From Pleurodeles waltl (Eukaryota; Chordata; Amphibia; Caudata; Salamandridae): a stretch of 64,000 bases of DNA. The stretch is from positions 134,373,106 through 134,437,105 of the forward strand of contig NC_090447.1 in assembly GCF_031143425.1 (NCBI RefSeq). The letters are read 5' to 3'. The first letter of the stretch is position 1. Every line of letters begins with the position of its first letter. Below the pieces are notes generated by a model. The model was not told where the DNA came from and did not search any database. It worked only from the letters and a program-made list of their open reading frames with translations. Position numbers and translations under genes: made by a program. Of this stretch, positions 41,890 to 54,309 are shown piece after piece.

Positions 41890-44800
41890 CAGGTTAAAAA
41901 GAAACACATTTGCTAGCTCAGGACTGCCACAGACTTAGCTCGCAAAGGTTCCAGAGAAAGTTCCTATTCTCAGTCCAACCTAAAGAGGAGGGTGTTGTTA
42001 TATTAATCACATGGACAATTATGGGATAGACTCTTAGCAATTAGATGCAAAATAGGAATTGAAAGCTTCACAGTGGCATCCATCTATGTTCCAAACAAAG
42101 TGTGAAGCCTTTTTGATACAAGCAACCACTCATGTTCTCCAAACTCCAGATAATAGTATACTGATTTGGTTATGGATAATGACCGCGATAGATCAGGGCA
42201 ACACCATGGGCAGGCTGGAGCCCTCTCTGTGGGAGGGTTAACGTATCTGAAAGAGATAGGAAAGACAGATGCGTGGAGGTCCCTTTAGCTAACATGTACC
42301 AATTACTTATACTGTTCAGCATTCCATAGGATGCATGTGTGTATTGACCACTTTCCAGGCTCTCACATACTGGCTTTATTGGAAGGGAAGAAAGATTAGA
42401 AATACATCCCATGGCACTTTCAGACAATGCAACAATTTCCCTAGAAGTTTCCTATCAAGAACCACCAAAGATAAAAGGTCTGTGGAAATTTAAGAGATTC
42501 CACTATTTTATATGAGCAGCACAAAAAATGCCACAAAAAGTGTCACTTAACTGTACATGGAAGAAAATGGCCAAAGAAGGTTTCTCGTAGCACCTTCCGC
42601 GATACGGTGATAGCAGTAATAAGCGTCAACTAATTGCCATCACTACTGTAGCAAGCAATATGTGTAAAGAAAAAAAGTCAGAACTAGAACAGTCAGTCAC
42701 TGAGCTCTAACAGGTGTAGAAGCACGCAAGGGGCAACCCGAGTTTGTAGATCACTAACTGCAGCAAGGGCGCAATTGTGTCTCCTGCATCAAGGATGAGC
42801 AGAATACTCTCTGCTGAAAATTAAACATAAATATTATATAATTGGTAACAAACCTAGTAAACTGTGGGCACAAGAACTACGGTAAAAATAAGAAAGAAAT
42901 ACTAGATGACTTTGAGAAAAAGGCAGGGGGCAAGCTAATTGATAGAGACCACATTGCAGCAGTTTAGAGACTTCTATGAGTCCTTCTAAGCTGCACAAGA
43001 CCTCAATATGCACAACATCACTCCCAACCTCTCACAGACCATATTTCCCTAAATTGACACCCCAACTGGCTATCTTAGATGCACCCATAAAAATGGAACA
43101 AAAGATGTTAAGGATTGCGCAGTTGAAACCAAACAAAGCCTCCAAAGATGTGTACTCCCCACTCATCTGTAAAATCTTTTCCCACAGCCATGCCCCACTT
43201 CTCACTGATTTGTTCAACTCATACATACACTAATGCCTTCCATGTTTAAGGTGACCATAACAGTCATACATAACTGGGTAAGGACAATTCCCTTTGCACC
43301 CCATATAGGCCTATTTTTCTTGTCAACATAGATGCAAAGTTAATGACAGGCATCTTAGCAGCGAGACTCAACCCCAACATGCAAGGACTTGATTAATCCT
43401 AATCAGTCTGGATTTATCCCAGATATTGAATGCTTGGAAAATATAAAGAGATTGTTACATCTGATTGACAAGGTAGACAAATCCAAAACATATTCCTTGC
43501 TCCTAGCTGTCACAACATAAAGGTATTTGACAGAGTGCATTGGCCTTATCCTAAGGAAACCTAAGAGAATTTGGCTTCTGATTTAGATGTTGAGGTAAAT
43601 GCAGATATTATGCTAGAGATGCACACAAATATGAGTCTAGGAAGTGTCGTCCTGCTCCTATTTAAATGGGGACACAAGAAGGATGCACCCTCTCCCCTTT
43701 CTATTTGCCCTATACATGGAGCCATTAGGACAGAGAGTCAGGGCTCTGACAAGTATACCCTTTGATGGAGAAACACATAAAACTATGAAGACAATGCCAT
43801 ACTCTCTCTGATAGATGCAGTCCAATAGCTGCGGCCTATAGCGCACAAGATCAATGATTTTGGCAGTCTCATTTCTAAAAACACTCAAAGCCCACTTCCC
43901 AATTTTCTTGGCACCAAAGACATCACATATTAATAACTCCAAATAACCAATAAACAAAATCAATACCAGATCTTAACAAGGCAGTTGCAGGGAGACGTCA
44001 ATGCAGGGTTAAAACATGTTTTGTCATGGTTGGCAGAGTGCCATCCATTAAAATGATGATCCTTCAAAGGCTCAGTTCATGTCTCAGACCCTCCAACTGC
44101 AGCTTCCACCAGGTACACTTGAAACAACCCCAAAAGAAACACATTCCTTTGGGGTGGAAAGAAATCAGAAATGTTCCTTATACCTTTGTATCGTTACCCA
44201 TTGAAAGGAGGTCTAGGGGTGTCCAACACAATAGTTTCAAGTAGCAAAGTTAAGTACCCTGGTTGAATTGTCCAAGGCAAAGACAGAAAAACATTGGTGT
44301 TTCATGGATCAGCAAGTTGCAGGAATCCTATATTTTGTAAGTTCCATAGTTTAGATTCATCCACAGTTTTAAAAGAAACACACACATTGGCTACATAGGA
44401 TACTGTAACTCAAGAGCATAAACTCACAATGTTCTCCTCTCCACTTACACTGATTATACCCAATCCTGTGTTCACCCCTGCACAAGTCTGATCCCTTCCA
44501 ATACTTTCTGGGGTCAGGCTGTAAACACGTAGGAGATATGGTAAATTAGGGTGTTATGCTTACATTTGATCAGCTTAAGAGACACTAGGGGTTACCCTAA
44601 GAGGAGTGCCTACAATATTTCTAAGTAAGACAGTGGATTTCTAACAGGTAGATGAAATTAGCATTGAGTAGATCCCTCACTACTTTCAACAGATGGCTGC
44701 TGTTCAGTGCCAATGATACATACATATTTTCCAAGATGTACACTGTCATGCAGTTAGCCTAGCTGAGACCTAAATCGTAGTGCTAGTTGAGATAGGAAAA

Positions 44801-45430
44801 TGAATTGGGCAGTAAAAATTTAAAAAAGGAGTGGAGTTATATCTCTCATAGAGCGCACACAATGGTGAGATTACTAACAATCAGGTAAACAGTAGTAAAA
44901 ATGACAATACATTGGTATTATTCCCCAGAACAAACACATGGATGGTACCCTCACAACTCACATTAATGCTGGCTGGTTTTGCAGGATCCAGGGACACTTA
45001 AACATCTCCTTCAGAATTGCCTCAAATAGACCTGATACTGGAAGGAAGTGCTAGATGTTCTTGATAAGTTCATGTAGATCAAAATTCCATGCTCCCCAGC
45101 ATATATACCACTAGATGTCCCAAACAGACAGACATACTATTTATATTCTCTCAAAGTAAACAAATGGCATTGACACTGTGCACAACAATATACAGGTGAT
45201 TCTCTCAACTTGAGGTACACATCAGTCCCCAGAGCATAGAACTTGGACACACAAAATATGTGATCTGATGGGCATGGAGAAACTCACAATGTCACTCGAC
45301 CACTCAGGCAAATATTTACAGGCAGTTTGAACCCCATTACTATCATTCGTACCTGCAAAGTTCAGGGAACTGTTGTTGCCCTGATATTTGAAAGTTTTAC
45401 ATATAGTACCAACAAAATCTGGCATTGATA
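41890..45430 (+). pseudogene. L1-A ORF2 remnant (endonuclease and reverse transcriptase)
   Basis: KKKHICxLAQDCHRL-like text near 41898 corresponds to the QETH box of the endonuclease. RT segments include MLRIAQLKPNKASKDVYSPLICKIF (43111-43185), an FDRVHWPY box near 43527, and a GCTLSPFLFALYMEPLG-like stretch near 43680, all in different frames. The YxDD box itself is not readable. The C-terminal part, down to the insertion of L1-B, shows only scattered similarity. Confidence 0.7.
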
Positions 45431-45440
45431 TATAAATCTA

Positions 45441-45454
45441 CAGTAGAGAGATTA
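45441..45454. repeat. Target-site duplication of L1-B, left copy
   Basis: CAGTAGAGAGATTA is repeated exactly at 51661-51674. The pair brackets the minus-strand L1-B and is the mark of target-primed insertion. Confidence 0.92.
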
Positions 45455-46143
45455 AGGATCAAATCTGTTTATTGATTTAAACATATAAACATATAAGGTA
45501 CAGAACATCGCAGCATGACATGTAGGATGCACCACCGCGGCAGAGAAGCTCCAGAGCGGCATACACGAGTCCCTCCATTGAATCCCTGATCTATGCCCAA
45601 AGGGACCTCGCCATCAGTCTCCTCGTTGCGGTCCAATGAGCAGGTGGCTAACGCACTAAAATCCTTTAAGCTGCGAGCTCCATATATAGTAAACCAAGCA
45701 TACATATAACTATTAACACACCAACAATGCTTCCCTTCAAGAGTCCACGCCATTCTCTCATCTCTCCGCTCCCTCATCCCTCACACATAGCCCCAGTCCC
45801 CTCGAAGGTCCCCCCAAACAGGCAACCTGACCAAAGTTCAAGTCAGCCCCAAGACTCTCAGATAAGCCGGGCATGTCAACTCTGTATATTCTGTGGATAA
45901 AATCTGGAATAACGGCCTCCACTGTGTGCCCAAATCACCCACCCGTTGCTGAGAAGTCAAAGTGAGCATTTCCATTGCCAGGATAAACCACAGCTTCTGA
46001 AGCCAGGACACGTATGTCGGTACCCTGTCTGTACCCCACGAAGCTAGAAGCAGCTGCACTGCCGCATTGAGGGCAAGGGCCATCTGCCGCCCCCTTAGTG
46101 ATCTCAGGGTAAAAGTGAAGGGGTTGGGCAGACACAGCAGGAT
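45455..46143 (-). other. L1-B 3' untranslated region
   Basis: Follows the ORF2 stop at 46144. It has no recognisable domain and ends with CAATAAACAGATTTGATCCT at the target duplication. The 102-codon and 81-codon minus-strand open frames here are not recognised. Confidence 0.6.
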
Positions 46144-49100
46144 CTAAGATGGAAATCTAGGGATCTTCATATGTAACGCTGTATCAATATCATTTATAAC
46201 GCTCTCCCAGTATCGCTGGAGCTTGGGGCAATGCCAGAGTAAATGCACAAGTGTACCGGTGCCACCACACCCTCTCCAACAGAGGCTAGTCTTGCTGGGG
46301 TCCCAAGCGTGTATCCTTGCTGGGGTATAATACCAGTAGGAGGCCACCTTATATGCTATCTCTGTCCCTGCTGCATTATAGGCCGTATGGTGTATTCTGT
46401 CAAATATACTGTCCCACTCCTCATCTGACAGTTCCCTCTCCAGCTCTCTCTCCCATCTCAACTGCCCCTTGGACTTAGGCGGACGCCCCTCCCCTTGCAG
46501 AAACCAATAAAGTTCTGAAATTACTCGTTTATCATCCTTCTTCATCAACAGACATTTCTCAAACGGCGTAAGAGGCCTATCTATAAATGCTCTGCTAGCC
46601 GGCAACAGGGCCCAGTGCCGAATCTGGTAGTACATCAGCCTATCCGCCTCTGTCAAGCCATATGCCTCCCTCATCTGATCAAAGGACATCACTCCCTGCT
46701 CATCAAAGAGGCACCCCACCCTCTTGCAGCCCCTTCGTACCACCGTCTCAAGCTTTCTACACGGAGCCCAGGCTCAAAATCAGGATTCGCGCCTATGGGG
46801 GTCATCGGAGACGGAAACGACGTAAGCCCTGATCAACAAGCCACTGCGTCCCACATACATAACGTTGCTCCCATGAACGGGGAAGAGTAGAGTCCTCCAG
46901 CCCTGTGCCGACGCCGGAGCCAGGGCTCCTTCCATATATGAGAGCCTGCCACCGCCTGATCCATAAAGCACCAATGTTTCTCAGTAAGTGGACAACTCCA
47001 CTCTAAAAGAAAACGCAGCTGCGCCGCATGAAAATATCGCAAAAGGCAGGGAATCGCCAGCCCCCTCCCTCCCCCTTAGAGTGATATAAAACCCGTCGTG
47101 GGAGACGCGCCTGCCGACCGTCCCAGACAAATTTCAAAACCGCTGATTGAAGAGTTGCTATCGTCCAAGGCGGTGGAGTCAGAGGTAGTGCCTGGAACAC
47201 ATAAAGTATACGCGGCAAGGCTGTCATTTTCACTGCTGCCACCCTACCCAGCCAGGACAGTTTATGTCTCCCCCAGGACTCCAGGTCTCGCTGCACTTCG
47301 CGAACTAACTTAGTCTAATTCAAGCTTGCCGTCTTTGTAGCCGTACTCAACCCCTAGATAGGAAAGCCGTGAAGACGACCAAAGAAAGGGGTATCTAGCT
47401 CTCAGGTCTTCCTCATGCTCCGAGATTACCGACAGACCAAGGACCTGGGACTTCTGCATATTCACCCGGAAACCAGAAACCTGGCCAAACTCAGCAATTA
47501 TTTCCATCAACGCAGGCAACTAAGTCGTGGGCTCCGCCAGGTTAAGGATCACATCATCTGCATACAAGGTAATGAGACGGTGGTCACTGCTGAACTTCAC
47601 ACCGGAGACCAAGGGGCTGTCCCGCAAACGCTGCGCCAGCAGTTCCATATATAGCGCAAACAAGAGGGGAGAGAGCGGGCATCCATGTCCAGTCCCTTGC
47701 CTGATAGGAAACGGCAAAGAAAGCATGCCATTAACCCGGACCGCCGCCCTGGGAGACTGGTGAATACATCGGATCCAAGACCTAAAACCGGGGCCTAGCC
47801 CGTAGCACTCCAGTACCCGGAAAAGATACGGCCAGTGAACCCTATCAAACGCCTTCTCCGTGTCGACAGAGAGGAAAAGGGCCTCCCTGCGGGATCGATC
47901 TATTTTGTCTAACAGGTGCAGGAGCCGCTTCGTATTATCACCACATTGTTGGTGTGGTATAAAACCCGACTGATCCGGATCAACAAGACCAGGCATGTAA
48001 AGATTAAGGCGATGGGTGAGAATTCCAGTGAGTAGCTTAGCGTCTACAGTATATTCAGGAGCGAGATCGGCCTATATTAGGCACACTCCTCTGGGTCCTT
48101 CCTCGGCTTATGGATAACCACAATGGTCGCGTCCAACATACTAGGCGCTAGGGCCCCCGATGTCCGAAAAGAGTTGAAGAGCTGCACCAAAAGTGGCGCG
48201 AGTTCCACGCAAAAGGTCTTATAGAAAAGTGCTGTGAAACCATCAGGGCCAGGGGACTTCCCCACCTTTAGGCGTGAAATCGCTGATATGACCTCTTCCA
48301 ACCTTATCGGTTGGTCCAGGAAAGACACCTCGCTCTCGCCTAGAGGAGTGATTGATATGCCCTCCAGAAAAGAGTCCAGAGTCACACTGTCCCGCTCATC
48401 GGCCGCATATAACCCCTTATAAAACTCAGCAAATGCCTCTGCAATCTGATCACTCGTGCGCTCCTCCCTTCCCGAAGGGGAACGGACCACTTTTATTGTC
48501 GACTCCACGCGCTGTGCTTGCAACCGGTGCGCTAGAAGCTTCCCGCACCTATTGCTCCCACTGTAATACTTATGCTTGAGCCGCGCTACCGCATACTCCG
48601 CCCTGTCCCAGTCTAGCCGTTTCAGCTGTTGCCTCACCTTCTCCAGTTCCCGCCATATTCTAGGTGCGCCAGTGGATTTATGGGAGCGTGCAGTACAGCC
48701 ACCTTCTGCTCCAGCTCTTCCCTTATCTCTCTCCTTGCCTTATTATCTCTAGCCGACAGCGCCATCACCTCGCCCCTCACCACCGCCTTCAGAGTCTCCC
48801 ACACAGTCTCCAAACAGGTTCTCCCATCGTCATTAAAACTAGGGTAGTCCATGATCGTACGCCGAAGTGACTCCAGCATTGCCCCATTCTGGAGCAAGGA
48901 ATCCCTAAAGCGCCAACCCGAAGAACCCACCCGGCCTACATCCATGGTAACCTCTACGGTAATAGGAGCATAGTCAGTCAAAGCTCGAGGCTCAATCGTG
49001 GTCTCCCTAACCCGGGAAATGAACTCCTGTGAGGCCAGAAAAAGGTCGAGCCGTGCATACGTCTTGTTCGCCGCTGAATAAAAGGAATAATCCCAAAGCG

Positions 49101-49653
49101 TAGGATGCGCCTTCCTCCATACATCCTCCAAACCATATTCAGCCAGCCACTGGCACCCCGCTGCCAACAGTGCCTCAGTCTGCCCACAGCCGTGACCCGA
49201 AAGATCAAGCTCATTATCCATCTCCAAGTTAAAATCTCCTCCCACCAGAATGGCGCTGTCTGGCGAGTTAAGCATTGGGGAAACAGCCTGCCTCAGAAAG
49301 GTTTCCTGCTGGGCATTAGGAGCGTACAGGGAAGCAATAGTAAAGAAGAAGGCCCCAACTCTTATTCTAATAGCCAAAAACCTGCCTTGCACCTCATGTA
49401 CTTTCCCCACTACTTCCCCCGAGAAGGCCCTCGATAGGAGTATTGCCACCCCCGCGTGTTTCGTAGTTGCGGAAGACCAGAATTGTCTAGGGAACCACTT
49501 TGAACGCATGCGAAATGTGTCCTTATGCAATAAGTGTGTCTCCTGTAACAAACAAATATGACTCCAAGACTTCTTGAGACCTGACAGGATCGCCAGCCAC
49601 TTAGTCAGGCTGTTAGGCCCGCGGACATTCAAGCTTAGACACTTAACTGCCAT
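46144..49653 (-). pseudogene. L1-B ORF2: endonuclease, reverse transcriptase, C-terminal domain
   Basis: The start at 49653 (MAVKCLSLNVRGPNS) gives a 339-codon open endonuclease domain with CLLQETH, VGGDFNLEMD and a LTDYAPI box (the usual D-H pair of the active site replaced by D-Y). The RT continues at 48637 in another frame (KVGKSPGPDGF), then 47996 (FDRVHWPYLFRVL, GCPLSPLLFALYME, and the catalytic YADDVIL), interrupted by a TAG at 47520-47522, then 47519, 47296 and later pieces. The C-terminal 199 codons (46743-46144) carry a CWRGCGGTGTLVHLLWHC motif, the Cys/His cluster of L1-type ORF2. There are at least four frame breaks. The protein would nick DNA and copy the RNA at the nick. Confidence 0.9.
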
Positions 49654-50069
49654 GCATCACAAGGGGACAATTGCTCGGGGGAGCCCCGCGGAAGGACCAA
49701 GAGCCAGAACAGCGTTGCAGCCACTCCGGACCGCAGGGCCAAATGGCTAAGCCACCCAATAATCTGACTCCCAGGAAAACACACCAACGAACAACCATTG
49801 CGCACAACAGTTGCTCACAACAAAAAAGTCCTCTCACACTCATCTCCAAAGAGGAAAAAGTCTCAGCTGGGCTGTAGAACCCCACAAGTTCGTCAACAAG
49901 GTCCAGCGACCTCCACCGCCCAGGCCCATCTCAAGCAGCCATTAGGCCTGCGGTAATGTGACCCACAGGTGACTAGCTGTCCTCGACCACCCCGCCCTTA
50001 AGTACTGGTCCCAGCTGCCATGCTGCTCACTGCCGACTGCCGTTCCAACATCTGCTCCGATGCAGTAGG

Positions 50070-50931
50070 TCATTGCTGCTTCCTCCTTCTCTCCTTTCTC
50101 TGCCAACGCGGACGATCCCCGCCAACCGCACCCACCTTCCCACCCAGATCCTGGCCATCTCCCTCCAGACCCAGGATCCTGTTCACCTCCGATATTGACT
50201 TCACTTGGCAAAGCTGATCCTCCCATCGGAAGATAAGGCGGAACGGGTGACCCCAGGAGTAGGACACATCATGTGCTCGCAGGTGCTCCGTAATGGGCTT
50301 AAATTCACGCCGCCGCTGCAAAGTCCGTACCGAGAGGTCCTGAAATAATTGCAGCTGGTGCCCTCTAAAGTGGACCTGTGGAAGATTACATGCCCGTTGC
50401 AATATACTTTCTTTGAGCCCGTAGCTGTGGACACATGCCAGAATATCCGGCGGACGGTCCCCGGGTTCCACCAGTGCGGCCCACACGATGGACTCTATAT
50501 AGTGCAATCTCCTGGGTCTCCTCTAGGCCAAGAACCGAGCGGAACAGCGCCACCACAAAGTCTCTAATGCCCTCCTTCTCAGCCCCAGACGGCACCCCTC
50601 TAATTAGGATATTATGCCTGCGTGACCGGTTCTCCAGGTCCTCCATTGCAATCTGAAGGAGATCCTGCTGCTCCCGCAAGCGTAAGCATTCCTGCTGCAG
50701 GTCTGCCACCTTCTCACCACGGGAAATCTCACCATCCTCAAGCTGTGCCACCCGCTCACCCAGGGATGTGACCTCCACTCGCAGCTCCTTCACCTCTTGA
50801 GAAATGTCCCTGCGGAGTTCCTGCAGACCGCTCCAGAGCGAATCAAACAAGGAGGTAAGGAAGCCCTTCGTGACAGGAGCCCCCTTGTCCTCATCCATCT
50901 CCCCCCTTGCATCCGGGGACCTCGCAGCCAT
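50070..50931 (-). pseudogene. L1-B ORF1, one frameshift
   Basis: Likely start at 50931 (MAARSPDARGEMDEDKG). Next comes a coiled coil of about 75 residues (LQELRRDISQEVKELRVEV...), then the RRM-type start RRHNILIRGVPSGAEKEGIRD, then LYRVHRVGRTGGTRGP. Near 50455 the frame shifts, and the rest (DILACVHSYGLKE, LQLFQDLSVRTLQRRREFK, PFRLIFRW) lies in the frame of a 145-codon open stretch ending at 50070. Family knowledge: L1 ORF1 proteins form trimers on RNA. Confidence 0.85.
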
Positions 50932-51660
50932 CGCTCCAGCACTTCTACAGCAACCGTGCAACCAGCTCAGCCAGGGCCTCCTCACGCATTCACCAGGGGG
51001 TCAGGCACCCGGGCCCTATGCTCCCATCAGCCACCACTGACCTCTCCACTCTCGGGCACTCTGTGGCCCTTCTCCACTCTGCTGCTTGCCTTAGCTCAGG
51101 TTAGGGCCACCGCGGGCTGTCCACACCGCCGACTGGTGGCCCCAGCCCCACTGCGTCACCGAAGGCCGCACCGCTCCAAAGCCCGGGCTGCCCAAATGTG
51201 CCCCAGCCCGCTTGTCTTCTCGTCCGGGGATTCCGCTCTCTTCTGGGCCAAGCAAGTCAGCCGCAACAACACCCAGGGGCCCCGGTCCTCAGCTCCGTGC
51301 CGGTCCCCTGGTGCGGGCCCCACCGCACCGCACCAGCACATCACCCTCCTGGGTCTCCGCAGCATCCCTGCACCCAGCCAACAGGCCGCCTGGCTCAGGG
51401 CCCACCACGTGGCCCGATCCGGCGCACCTCGCGTCTGTTGGCCAGAAGCACCGGAGCAGGCCGCGCGGTTCCGCGCCTCCGCCCGTCGTCGCCGTGGAAG
51501 TCACGGTCTCCCTCGGGACAGCCCACGCACCACAGCACCAGGCGCCATAACAGGGCACCACAGACCCTCCGAGTCCGGGGTCGCAGCGCGATCTTGGAGG
51601 CCTGGGTGGCAGAGCTCGGACCAACGCGTCTGCTCATGCCGCCATCTTGGCCACGCCCCT
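50932..51660 (-). promoter_or_regulatory. L1-B GC-rich 5' leader / internal promoter region
   Basis: CpG-rich sequence of about 730 bp, far above its surroundings, starting with AGGGGCGTGGCCAAGATGGC. It is expected to hold the internal promoter. On the opposite (plus) strand, a 289-codon open frame spans 50797-51666. Long GC-rich frames arise easily by chance, but its antisense position recalls the antisense promoter region of primate L1. Confidence 0.6.
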
Positions 51661-51674
51661 CAGTAGAGAGATTA
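51661..51674. repeat. Target-site duplication of L1-B, right copy
   Basis: CAGTAGAGAGATTA, identical to 45441-45454. L1-A sequence resumes directly after it. Confidence 0.92.
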
Positions 51675-52638
51675 TGGCTATGCCCTCATCCAGTAATGAC
51701 AAAGAAAGTCTCATCAACATCTCAACGTTCTGTAGTTACAAGTGACACTAGTTAGAACTCTACATACACTAAGAGGTCATGTTTACAGTTAAATTGTGGT
51801 GGGAGTTTTTGTAGGTAGGCTGCAACTACCCTTGCCAGTCCCTATGATGTTGCCAATCAAGTGGGATTATTTGTTACATTGTTTTTGTGCATATGATCTG
51901 ACGATAAAGAAAATTGACCCATAAAACAACTGCAGGACAAAAACATTCTAAACAGTCATAAATGTACTCCATCTCAGACCTGGAGTAAGTTTAGCAGTGC
52001 AACAACTTTCCGTAGAAAATAACGGCATGTTTAATTCAGCCTTACAAAATTATACATATTTTTTTAATTATTCTTAATATTATATTATTATTTTAAATGA
52101 AACATTTAAAATGTAGAAACAAATCTAAATTGTAACTTTATAAAATAATGTAATTAAAAATATTTCTTTACCTAACTTTTAGCAATTGTTACTACATTAA
52201 ATAAACCTTGGTAGTGGCTACATTTGTCTATGTGTGAAAAGTTACTACTAGTACGTTTACAGTCATAAATTTCGCTACACCCCCTGGTTTCAGAGAGCAT
52301 AGATATGTAAGTCCACACTTTGGAGTAACTTAAATTTCAGAAAGGATGAATAGTGAAAGTTGTAATCTTACTGTAAAATGTAACAGTAAAGTTACATGTG
52401 AGTAAATCTACATGTGTAATTTTACCTTTGTGACTAGGCCTGGTTTAACATCAGCCCCTGAACTATGGTGGTAATTCCTGACAGACTGTATGCATCCATG
52501 GTAAGATGGTGTCAACCTCAGACTTAATGCTGGCTTTTGCACAGTGGTGATAATTCCTGCCATACTATGGGTATCCATTTTAATTATGTATATAAATGTT
52601 TTTAAATAGAGAGTCAGAAAAGATAGGAACTACTCTAA
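51675..52638. other. L1-A tail, then unassigned AT-rich DNA
   Basis: The first ~85 bases continue the L1-A ORF2 reading (LWLCPHPVMTK). Beyond that the sequence is AT-rich, with no gene or repeat unit recognised. Confidence 0.45.
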
Positions 52639-52916
52639 CAGCCTAATTCACAAAGACAAACTTACACTTTTGGCATTCACAAAGTAAGAGTTTCATTTTA
52701 CTAATAGCAATTTTACTATTGTGGAGACTCCACCCTGATAGGAGAGAATCTGAAAATGAAAGATAGGACTGTCCTGTATTTTTTGTGTACAGTTCTCCAA
52801 CTGACTAGGGACTCTTTGCAGTCATTATGGTTAGTAAAATTGAATTCATACTTTATGAATACCAAAAAAATAGTAAACTTACAGAAAAGTATAAGTTTAC
52901 TTTTGTGAATCGGACC
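52639..52916. mobile_element. ~278-bp MITE
   Basis: The left end is GCCTAATTCACAAAGACAAA and CTTACACTTTTGG. The right end, reverse-complemented, is GGTCCGATTCACAAAAGTAA and ACTTATACTTTTC. These imperfect inverted repeats of about 32 bp enclose non-coding AT-rich sequence. No clear target duplication is seen. Class II, non-autonomous; a Harbinger-type origin is possible. Confidence 0.7.
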
Positions 52917-54309
52917 CTTTGCAAACACATGTAAAGGTGTACACCGATATATATGCTCCACCGTCCCACCGGCTAAATACCTGGGTGATTTGTCTTTGCT
53001 GATGCTTGGGTTTTGGAAAGAAAGTCCATGTAGGACATCTGCCTTTTCTGCGTGGTTACTCCAAATTTTATGACTCCGTGCACTTTGATACTGCTAATCA
53101 TTGCCAATGTGCCTGCCCTAAAATGCTGCCATTAAAATTGGTTTCACTCTACTGAGCTATTTAAATTTAAATTAAGGAAATAGTAGACTGGAGTGAATAT
53201 TTAGACAACCGATATGTGTGGCAAAAATATATGGCTTCCAGCTGCGTCATGTGCTCTGCATGAGCTGTATGTTAAAAGCACTGCAGTTACTCGTCATAGT
53301 AAAACATATCTTTTGTTATGGAGGAAAACCTAACAGTACCCTTTGTTATATGTAAAAAACAATTTTCATATGTTAATGAGTCACCTGTAAGGTTTACTTT
53401 GCAAGGCCACATGTTTGGGAATAGCATACCCTCACATTGAATAAATACCCAAAAGCTGTTTTCACTATACAGGTGAGATATATTTTTGATAAACATGAAA
53501 AGTATAGCTAAAATCATTAATTTAGATCTTCACTTCAGAAATATTAGCAAAATGATTTAAAAATATTTTCCAGTTAGGCTACCATTACAAGTGATCACTT
53601 TTTACCAACTGGGCAGCAGACATATTACATCCACAATTCTGACAGCATGCATCCTGTCATGCAGCATGCATGCCATCTTGAATGGCAATGCCTCAAGCAA
53701 GGTTTGTAAAAGGAGGGAAATAATAATCCGGAATTATAGATGAATGGGAGTAGAGGACAGCACATTCTTCAAACAATTCCAGGGTGTTTGTTAAAAACAC
53801 CACATAATTTGAGATTAGCCATCAGCGAGGGGACACAGATGTCGGCACAATTGAAAACCTTTACACTTAAAAAAGCTAAATTGGACTGGTAGAATCTGCT
53901 CTCATTCCTTCCCTGAGCCCACCTAGACTTTCTGCTCCAGTCATGGAGAGGAAATAACATTTCTTGGCCATGACAGAGGGAAAAGACTCCTTCTAAATAG
54001 AAAAGTGGTTTAGGAAGTTACATCTGATGAAAGGCGGGCCTAGCCACTTTAGGTTAAAGGCTTTTGAGGAGTTTTAAAATAAAATGAAGCAGAAGTGAAA
54101 CATAAGGAAAAGGCATATGGTGTGAAAGTAGACAGGATTCAATGTGAAAAAATCTCCAATCACTGGTTAGTACATAGAATAAGACTTGCAAATCGTCACC
54201 ACCACTCTCCAGAATATCCCATAACATGGGAATACACCACCTAAAGAAATAAAACCATGCTGGAAGAAAAAGGAATGAAGGACTACTGAATCCTTCTGCC
54301 AGCAACAAC
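52917..54309. other. Unassigned AT-rich stretch
   Basis: No gene, terminal repeat or tandem array recognised. The short open frames present show no known domain. Confidence 0.4.

Larger units (their letters stand above)
39231..45454 (+). mobile_element. Decayed L1/Tx1-like LINE (L1-A), interrupted at its 3' end
   Basis: A plus-strand element with a non-coding 5' part (about 39231-40270), ORF1 and ORF2 remnants. Its 3' end is split by the insertion of L1-B at 45455. Reading across the junction after removing L1-B and one target copy gives an open stretch (IYKSTVERLWLCPHPV) that resumes at 51675. The start is approximate, placed where sequence with a 5'-leader character begins. Confidence 0.65.
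45455..51660 (-). mobile_element. Complete L1/Tx1-like LINE (L1-B), 6.2 kb, minus strand
   Basis: Flanked by the 14-bp duplication CAGTAGAGAGATTA. The 5' end (51660, minus strand) starts AGGGGCGTGGCCAAGATGGC, with a YY1-type motif in the first 25 bases as in human L1, so the copy looks full length. A GC-rich 5' leader, ORF1, ORF2 and a 3' untranslated region follow. The 3' end has AATAAA (45468-45473, minus strand) about 13 bases before the end and no poly(A) tail. Both ORFs have frameshifts, so it is no longer active, but it is much less decayed than the L1-A copy it interrupted. Confidence 0.92.
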
